A stretch of DNA of 18,424 nucleotides, taken from NCBI GenBank assembly GCA_012271125.1, contig JAAXHB010000058.1, forward strand, positions 1 through 18,424, written 5' to 3'. This document shows, in pieces, positions 13,926-18,424 of this stretch. The translations under genes and the position numbers were made by a program. Position 1 is the stretch's first letter. Every line of letters begins with the position of its first letter. The DNA is from Actinomycetota bacterium. Its GTDB lineage: Bacteria > Actinomycetota > Acidimicrobiia > Acidimicrobiales > Aldehydirespiratoraceae. The notes beneath the pieces are model-generated. The model saw nothing but the letters and a program-made list of their open reading frames with translations, ran no database searches and was not told the origin of the DNA.

Positions 13926-14045
13926 GTGAATGAGCTGGTGTTGGCTGCACTTATTGGAGTGCCGTTGGGGATTGCGGGTTTGTTGTTGTGGGTAGCGAAG
14001 AAGCGGGCGGTTGAGCAAGGGAAAGTGGGAGAAGTGGAGAGTTGA
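13926..14045 (+). CDS. Small single-TM membrane protein, 39 aa, unknown
   Basis: From the GTG at 13926 the product is 39 aa: one hydrophobic helix (about 3-23, LVLAALIGVPLGIAGLLLWV), then a basic KKR and a charged C-terminal tail (GKVGEVES). The frame is open further upstream, but that part is translated repeat copy B and is rejected. The start is supported by a CATATT box six bases upstream. It is divergent from the NifU operon and convergent with murA. It may be a small membrane regulator or stress protein; no family is recognised and it could be non-coding. Confidence 0.5.
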   Translation: MNELVLAALIGVPLGIAGLLLWVAKKRAVEQGKVGEVES

Positions 14046-14079
14046 AGGGGGCGTGGTTTTGGAGATCTTTGGGGTTCGG

Positions 14080-14107
14080 GGGTCTTTGGCTAAGGGTCTT
14101 TGGCTAA
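14080..14107. repeat. 14-bp tandem duplication downstream of murA
   Basis: gggtctttggctaa occurs twice back to back, followed by related G-rich GGGTCTGAGGG and GGGGTCTGA up to the murA stop. It lies in the short gap between the convergent 39-aa gene and murA. No clear hairpin terminator was seen. Confidence 0.8.
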
Positions 14108-14118
14108 GGGTCTGAGGG

Positions 14119-15387
14119 TTAGGGGTCTGATTTGACGTTGGCGTTGAGGGATGCGAGGGTGGCGCTTAAATCTTCGTAGCCGCGGGCGACATGGTGAGCG
14201 TTGTTAACAATTGTGGTGCCCGAGGCGGCTAGGCCGACTAGGACTAGAGCTGCGCCGGCACGGATATCGGGGGCTGTGACCGTTGTGCCGACTAGCTGGG
14301 CGCACTCCCCTATTCGGAGCTGATTGTCGTTGACATCGAGGTTGGCACCCATCTTCTGTAGCTCTGGCACATATTGAAAACGAGAGGCAAAGACATTTTC
14401 AGTGACAGTTGCCTGTAAGCCGGCTGAGGCGAGCAGTGCGACCAGTAGCGGTTGGTAGTCAGTGGCAAGACCGGGGTAAGGCGAGGTTTCGTAGTCGCCG
14501 AGGGAGCGTAGGGGGGCGTCACGGGAGACTTGGATGCCGTCGGGGGTTGGGGCTATTGACATGCCCATTGACGTCAGGAGGTTGCCTAGCTCTGTCATAT
14601 GGTCCATGCGGGTGTTTAGCAAGGTCACTGAACCGGCGGCGATGCCCACGGCGATCATGTAGGTACCGGCTTCGATTCGATCCGGTATTGGCTCGAAATC
14701 CACTGCGGACAGGTGAGCTGTTCCGCCGGGGCTTGTAATAGTGAGGTTGTGAGTGCCGATTCCTGTGATTTCGGCACCCATAGCTGTCAAAAAAAGGCAT
14801 AAATCCTCGATTTCAGGCTCACAAGCGGCGGTTTTGATCGTTGTGGTGCCTTTAGCGGCTACGGCTGCCATCAGCGCGGTCTCGGTGGCACCAACGCTGC
14901 AATGAGAAAAGGAGATGTCGGCGGCGGTGAGGGAGGGGGCTGATGCGGTGACGTAGTTGGGGTCGTCGGTTGCGATGGTTGCGCCGAGCTGGATCAGGGC
15001 ATCGGTGTGCATGCCGATGGGACGGTCGCCGAGTTTGTCTCCGCCGGGAAGGGCAACTTTGGCGTCACCACGGCGAGCCAGTAGAGGGCTAAGCACCGCT
15101 ATCGATGCTCTGAATTCGTTGACGATTTCGTGGGGGGCAACGCCGTTTATTTCGTCAGGGACGGTGATTCTTAGGGTTGAGGGGGCGTCCCAGGTGACTT
15201 GGCAGCCGAGGGTGCGTAGTAGCTCCGACATGAGATCTACGTCGGCGATGCGGGGAACGCGGGAAATTCGGTATCGACCTGGTGCCAACAGCGTGGCAGC
15301 CATCAGCTTGAGAACCGAATTCTTGGCACCGCCTATGGTGATGACGCCGGAAAGCTCACCACTGGATTGCACTACGATGCGCGAAAT
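14119..15387 (-). CDS. murA: UDP-N-acetylglucosamine 1-carboxyvinyltransferase, Asp-type active site
   Basis: MurA transfers enolpyruvate from PEP to UDP-GlcNAc, the first committed step of peptidoglycan synthesis, in the cytoplasm. Seen: GAKNSVL (K22, N23), VNEFRASIAVLSPLLAR, LPGGDKLGDRPIGMH, TDYQPLLVALLAS and the terminal GYEDL segment. The loop Cys of most bacteria (E. coli C115) is Asp here, at residue 117 (codon 15037-15039), as in mycobacterial MurA; that type is insensitive to fosfomycin. The start is uncertain. No ATG, GTG or TTG fits a normal N-terminus. The ATT at 15387 gives 422 aa, aligns K22 with E. coli and has AAGGCGGTG 5 nt upstream. The alternative GTG at 15477 would give 452 aa and overlap the divergent MFS gene. 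Confidence 0.95.
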   Translation of the reverse strand: MSRIVVQSSGELSGVITIGGAKNSVLKLMAATLLAPGRYRISRVPRIADVDLMSELLRTLGCQVTWDAPSTLRITVPDEINGVAPHEIVNEFRASIAVLSPLLARRGDAKVALPGGDKLGDRPIGMHTDALIQLGATIATDDPNYVTASAPSLTAADISFSHCSVGATETALMAAVAAKGTTTIKTAACEPEIEDLCLFLTAMGAEITGIGTHNLTITSPGGTAHLSAVDFEPIPDRIEAGTYMIAVGIAAGSVTLLNTRMDHMTELGNLLTSMGMSIAPTPDGIQVSRDAPLRSLGDYETSPYPGLATDYQPLLVALLASAGLQATVTENVFASRFQYVPELQKMGANLDVNDNQLRIGECAQLVGTTVTAPDIRAGAALVLVGLAASGTTIVNNAHHVARGYEDLSATLASLNANVKSDP

Positions 15388-15392
15388 ATGTT

Positions 15393-15401
15393 CACCGCCT
15401 T
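15393..15401 (-). promoter_or_regulatory. Near-perfect Shine-Dalgarno before a probable ATT start of murA
   Basis: AAGGCGGTG on the minus strand matches 8 of 9 bases of the ideal AAGGAGGTG and lies 5 nt before ATT (15385-15387). Few other genes here have any Shine-Dalgarno, so it stands out. It supports the ATT start, though chance within a longer coding region is possible. Confidence 0.45.
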
Positions 15402-15443
15402 GGTGTGTGGCATCACCAAACTTTAGAGGGTGAGATCGGTTAG

Positions 15444-16976
15444 ATGATTCGTATAAAGACCGAGCTAGCAGGGACACAGGAAGAGCTTCGAGATGAGTTG
15501 GTGAGGCGTTGTGTGCCACGTTCCGACCTGGTGGAGGAGCAGTGCCTGGATAGGGACAGGTTTGGGGCGGTGGGGGGACCGTTTTCGGCATATGAGCGGC
15601 GCGTGGGGATTGATGAGATGAATGAGGGGCGATATGTGCTGAGGGAGAGCATTGAGTGTCGGTTGGCGGTGCCGTTTTGGGCGTGGTTGTTGTACTTTCC
15701 GGTGCGGTTTGCGCTCAAGCATCGCCGGGACAGCTACAACTACTGGTGGGCACCGCCGGATCGCATTGACGCACGCTGCGCCACGGTTATGGCGCTTTTG
15801 TGCGCTGTGCAAGTTGTTGACGGTTATCTCGGCACCGTTTTGACACAAACGCTGACTTTTGCGGCTGACGAATTCGGGTATTCCAACACTGCCCAGGGAG
15901 TGTTGTTGGCAGTTGTGCGGGTCGGGGTGCTGCTGGCGCTGGTCACTGTTGCTGCGGCGGATCGGCACGGTCGGCGGCGTTTGCTTATTGCTACGGGCAT
16001 TTTGAGCTGTGCGCTGACGGGGTTGGGGGCGGTTTCACCGCAGTTTTGGTTTCTGGGAGCTACTCAACTGGTCGCTCGGGGGCTGTCGACAGCGTTGGGG
16101 GTATTGATCGCCATCGTTGCTGCTGAGGAGTTGCCGGCAAGGTCGCGGGCGTGGGGTGCGTCGATTTTGGTGTTGTGCGCTGGTTTGGGGGCGGGGATGG
16201 CGGTTTGGGTGCTTCCGGTAGCGGATTTGCATACCCGCGGTTGGCGGATCGTTTATTTGGTTCCGGTGCTCGGTATTGGCGTGATGATTTGGGCGGGACG
16301 TCAGCTGCCGGAGAGTCAGCGGTTTTTGGTGAAACAGTCGACTACGTCGGGGAGAGTGGAAGTTGAGGTTGCGGAGCGGCGGAGGAAGCGGTTTGTTTTG
16401 TTGGCGGGGACGGCGCTTCTGGTGGCGATGTTCGCGGCACCAGCATCGGGGCTTCAAAATGACTTTCTTAAAGACGAGCGGGGTTATTCCGCAGCAGCAA
16501 TTTCATTGTTCACACTTGTCACGAGCACGCCGGCTGGTATTGGTGTGCTTGTGGGTGGTTATTTGGCAGATCGCCGGGGGCGGAGACCGGTTGGGGCAGT
16601 GGGGTTGGCTGTAGGTGCGGTGTTTGTGACGGCGTCGTTTTTTATGAGCGGTGCGGGGTTGTGGTTGGCAACGTTGGCGGGGACGCTGATTGGCGGGATG
16701 ACGGTGCCTGCTTTAGCCGTTTACGGGCCGGAGTTGTTTGGTACTTCTAATCGGGGAAGTGCCAACGGGTGGATTGTCACCATTGGCGTCGTCGGTAGCG
16801 CGATTGGATTGTTTGCCACAGGTGTGTTATCGGATGCTTTTGGCGGGCAGATTGGGCCTGCATTGGCACTGATGGCGTTGGGGCCGTTGGTTGTTGCAGT
16901 TTTGGTGATTACTAAATACCCCGAAACTGCCGGCACCTCCCTTGAAGACCTCAACCCCGAGGATCAGGTGTATTAA
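15444..16976 (+). CDS. MFS transporter of the sugar/organic-acid porter type with long N-terminal extension
   Basis: This 510-aa major facilitator transporter moves a small solute across the cytoplasmic membrane; the substrate is unknown. The cytoplasmic loop motif A appears twice, as DRHGRRRLL (about 173-181) and GGYLADRRGRRPVG (about 371-384), marking both six-helix halves. LPESQRFL (288-295) and the C-terminal YPETAGTSLEDL (492-503) match the PESPRxL and PETxGxxLE signatures of the sugar-porter-like branch. Unusually, about 110 residues precede TM1: a charged Glu/Arg-rich part and a hydrophobic LAVPFWAWLLYFPVRFAL (74-91) that may lie on or in the membrane. The ATG at 15444 is divergent from murA, and the TAA overlaps the wecA stop in TTAA. 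Confidence 0.9.
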   Translation: MIRIKTELAGTQEELRDELVRRCVPRSDLVEEQCLDRDRFGAVGGPFSAYERRVGIDEMNEGRYVLRESIECRLAVPFWAWLLYFPVRFALKHRRDSYNYWWAPPDRIDARCATVMALLCAVQVVDGYLGTVLTQTLTFAADEFGYSNTAQGVLLAVVRVGVLLALVTVAAADRHGRRRLLIATGILSCALTGLGAVSPQFWFLGATQLVARGLSTALGVLIAIVAAEELPARSRAWGASILVLCAGLGAGMAVWVLPVADLHTRGWRIVYLVPVLGIGVMIWAGRQLPESQRFLVKQSTTSGRVEVEVAERRRKRFVLLAGTALLVAMFAAPASGLQNDFLKDERGYSAAAISLFTLVTSTPAGIGVLVGGYLADRRGRRPVGAVGLAVGAVFVTASFFMSGAGLWLATLAGTLIGGMTVPALAVYGPELFGTSNRGSANGWIVTIGVVGSAIGLFATGVLSDAFGGQIGPALALMALGPLVVAVLVITKYPETAGTSLEDLNPEDQVY

Positions 16977-18094
16977 GGGAGGTGGGGGAGGTCGGAGGAG
17001 TTGATCGGGGGTTTGAAATAGCGGGGCAGGAAAAACGTATAAAGCAGCAGGGCTAGAGCGGCGATGCCTATGGGCACAAGGGCGTCGCCTCGGCCGGTGT
17101 AGGTCGGGTAAAGCACGAGCGCAGCAAGCAGCGTTGTCCAGAGCCACATGATGAGCACAGCTCGGCGATGACCGTGACCCAAACGGATCAGGCGATGATG
17201 CATGTGTTCACGGTCAGCGGCTGCAACGTCGCTGCGTTTGAGGGCACGGCGGGCAATCGCGAAAGCGGTGTCAACAATTGGGACGCCGAGAATCACTAGT
17301 GGGATCACTAGCGGGGCGTAGAAGAAGAAGGCTTGACCACTGAACTCTGGGGTGGACTGCCCGCCGACGCTGATTGTTGATGCTGCCAACAGTGCGCCAA
17401 GCAACAGGGCACCGCCGTCGCCCATGAAAACGCGGGCGGGGTAGACGTTGTGGGGTAGGAAACCCACGCACACGCCGCAAGCAATGACCGCCCAGATTGC
17501 ACCTGTGTTAGAGGCGTCGAGCACGCCGACATCGCCTAGGCGTATTGCGTAAAGGCAGATAGCACCGGCACCTATGGCGACGATTCCGGCGGCGAGGCCG
17601 TCAAGGCCGTCAACGAGGTTGACCGCGTTTGCCATACCGATAACCCAGAGAACGGTTATGAGCAGTGACCAGTCGTCGGATAACAGCACCAAGTCATAGA
17701 ACGGGATGCGGAAAACCTCAATGGAGGTGTCGGTGATAAATAACAGCACGGCGGCGGCGGCCATGGCGGCGAGCTTGGCTGGGGCAGACACGAAACGTTG
17801 GTCGTCGAGAAAACCGACGGCGAATAGGAGGAGGGTCGCTATTAGAACGCCGAAAATGTGGGTTAAATCGGTTGAAAAACTTGAGATTGCCAGCACTGCT
17901 ATGAGAGCAGCAATAACACCAACCATCATGGCTGCGCCGCCTGCTGCGGGGGTTGGCGTATGGTGCACTCCCCTATCACCCGGCATCACTACCGCGTTAA
18001 GGCGAACGGCTATGCGTGTTGTAAGTGCTACTGAGGTGAAGGTTGCGGCTGCTGCTATTACTCCAACGAGGATGTATGCCCAGATAGGTGGCAC
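16973..18094 (-). CDS. wecA: Polyprenyl-phosphate sugar-1-phosphate transferase (WecA/TagO family)
   Basis: This polytopic enzyme transfers GlcNAc-1-P (or a related sugar phosphate) from the UDP-sugar to undecaprenyl or decaprenyl phosphate, starting cell-wall linker or surface-polymer synthesis. It has 373 aa and about 10-11 TM helices. Motifs: DRGVHHTPTPAAGGAAM (40-56), the Asp pair in GFLDDQR (D97, D98), NAVNLVDGLDGLAAG (156-170), RVFMGDGGALLLG (221-233) and REHMHHRLIRLGH (295-307). The His-rich HMHHRL motif separates it from MraY. The GTG start follows the glyA TAG with no gap, so it is co-transcribed with glyA, an order common in actinobacteria. Sugar specificity cannot be told from sequence. 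Confidence 0.92.
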   Translation of the reverse strand: MPPIWAYILVGVIAAAATFTSVALTTRIAVRLNAVVMPGDRGVHHTPTPAAGGAAMMVGVIAALIAVLAISSFSTDLTHIFGVLIATLLLFAVGFLDDQRFVSAPAKLAAMAAAAVLLFITDTSIEVFRIPFYDLVLLSDDWSLLITVLWVIGMANAVNLVDGLDGLAAGIVAIGAGAICLYAIRLGDVGVLDASNTGAIWAVIACGVCVGFLPHNVYPARVFMGDGGALLLGALLAASTISVGGQSTPEFSGQAFFFYAPLVIPLVILGVPIVDTAFAIARRALKRSDVAAADREHMHHRLIRLGHGHRRAVLIMWLWTTLLAALVLYPTYTGRGDALVPIGIAALALLLYTFFLPRYFKPPINSSDLPHLP

Positions 18095-18424
18095 CTAGAG
18101 GTTGGGGTAGGGGGGTTTGGATTCACAGAGGGCTTTAGCGTCGTCTCGTACTGCTGAGACGATGGATTCATCGTTGCGGCCACGCAAGGCACGAGCAATC
18201 AAATCGGCGACTTGTGACATGTCGGCTTCGTCCATGCCCTGAGTTGTCACCGCTGGAGTGCCGAGGCGAATACCAGAAGTAATAAACGGCGAGCGGGGGT
18301 CGTTAGGAACGGTGTTCTTGTTGAGGCTGATGCCGGCGTCGTCGAGCGTGGCTTGGGCCTCTTTACCGGTCAAGTCCTCGTCAAAAGCCCGCAGGTCAAC
18401 AAGCAGAAGATGGTTGTCGGTGCC
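18095..18424 (-). CDS. glyA: Serine hydroxymethyltransferase, C-terminal part (runs off right edge)
   Basis: GlyA is a PLP enzyme that interconverts serine and glycine with tetrahydrofolate, feeding one-carbon units. The last 109 residues are visible: GTDNHLLLVDLR at the edge, GISLNKNTVPNDPRSPF, and SGIRLGTPAVTTQGMDEADM, the classic SHMT C-terminal signature with the substrate carboxylate-binding Arg. The tail ends PPYPNL and TAG, directly abutting the wecA GTG. The start and the PLP lysine are beyond the window. Confidence 0.97.
   Translation of the reverse strand, partial: GTDNHLLLVDLRAFDEDLTGKEAQATLDDAGISLNKNTVPNDPRSPFITSGIRLGTPAVTTQGMDEADMSQVADLIARALRGRNDESIVSAVRDDAKALCESKPPYPNL

Noticed and set aside
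15478..15591. Longer MurA start upstream of 15477
   Set aside because: The Pro-rich sequence has no MurA similarity and lies antisense to the MFS coding region.

Overview
The window looks like a chromosomal core-gene region of a moderately GC-rich actinobacterium. The best guess is a lineage near Acidimicrobiia. This rests on gene content and style: GatCAB transamidation, a PASTA-type Ser/Thr kinase homologue, an Asp-type MurA, glyA directly followed by a wecA-like gene, and many GTG starts preceded by a TAnnnT box at leaderless spacing. It is inference, because no rRNA or other marker is present. Most genes are on the minus strand. No tRNA, rRNA, CRISPR array, integrase or transposase was seen.

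Layout from left to right. Positions 1-4247 (minus) hold gatC-gatA-gatB-ilvB, a tightly packed operon with two 4-nt ATGA overlaps; ilvB runs off the left edge. Positions 4298-6184 (minus) hold a PASTA-domain Ser/Thr kinase homologue whose catalytic residues are all replaced and whose frame is broken by one in-frame TGA just after the APE motif. Positions 6185-6455 contain copy A of a 109-bp structured repeat. A small signal-anchored protein (6456-6878, plus) meets ligA (6875-8893, minus) tail to tail with overlapping stops. A polytopic membrane protein (8929-9783, plus) ends in a triple hairpin repeat that fills the gap to mnmA.

Positions 9898-13566 (minus) form a sulfur/Fe-S operon: NifU-domain scaffold, zinc-finger rhomboid protease, cysteine desulfurase, mnmA. 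The desulfurase would supply the sulfur that MnmA puts into tRNA. Positions 13567-13925 contain copy B of the 109-bp repeat, followed by a likely 39-aa membrane protein. murA (minus) is divergent from an MFS transporter (plus), which in turn meets a WecA/TagO-type gene (minus) with overlapping stops. glyA (minus) enters from the right edge and abuts wecA with no gap.

Most notable points: the catalytically dead PASTA kinase split by a single TGA; two nearly identical 109-bp elements that fold into a multi-stem structure, with their only internal differences in a linker; a three-unit hairpin array; the fosfomycin-insensitive type of MurA and its probable ATT start; repeated short in-frame tandem duplications in core enzymes; a set of TAGnnT-N6-GTG leaderless starts; and the absence of the ATP synthase operon that commonly lies between wecA and murA in actinobacteria.
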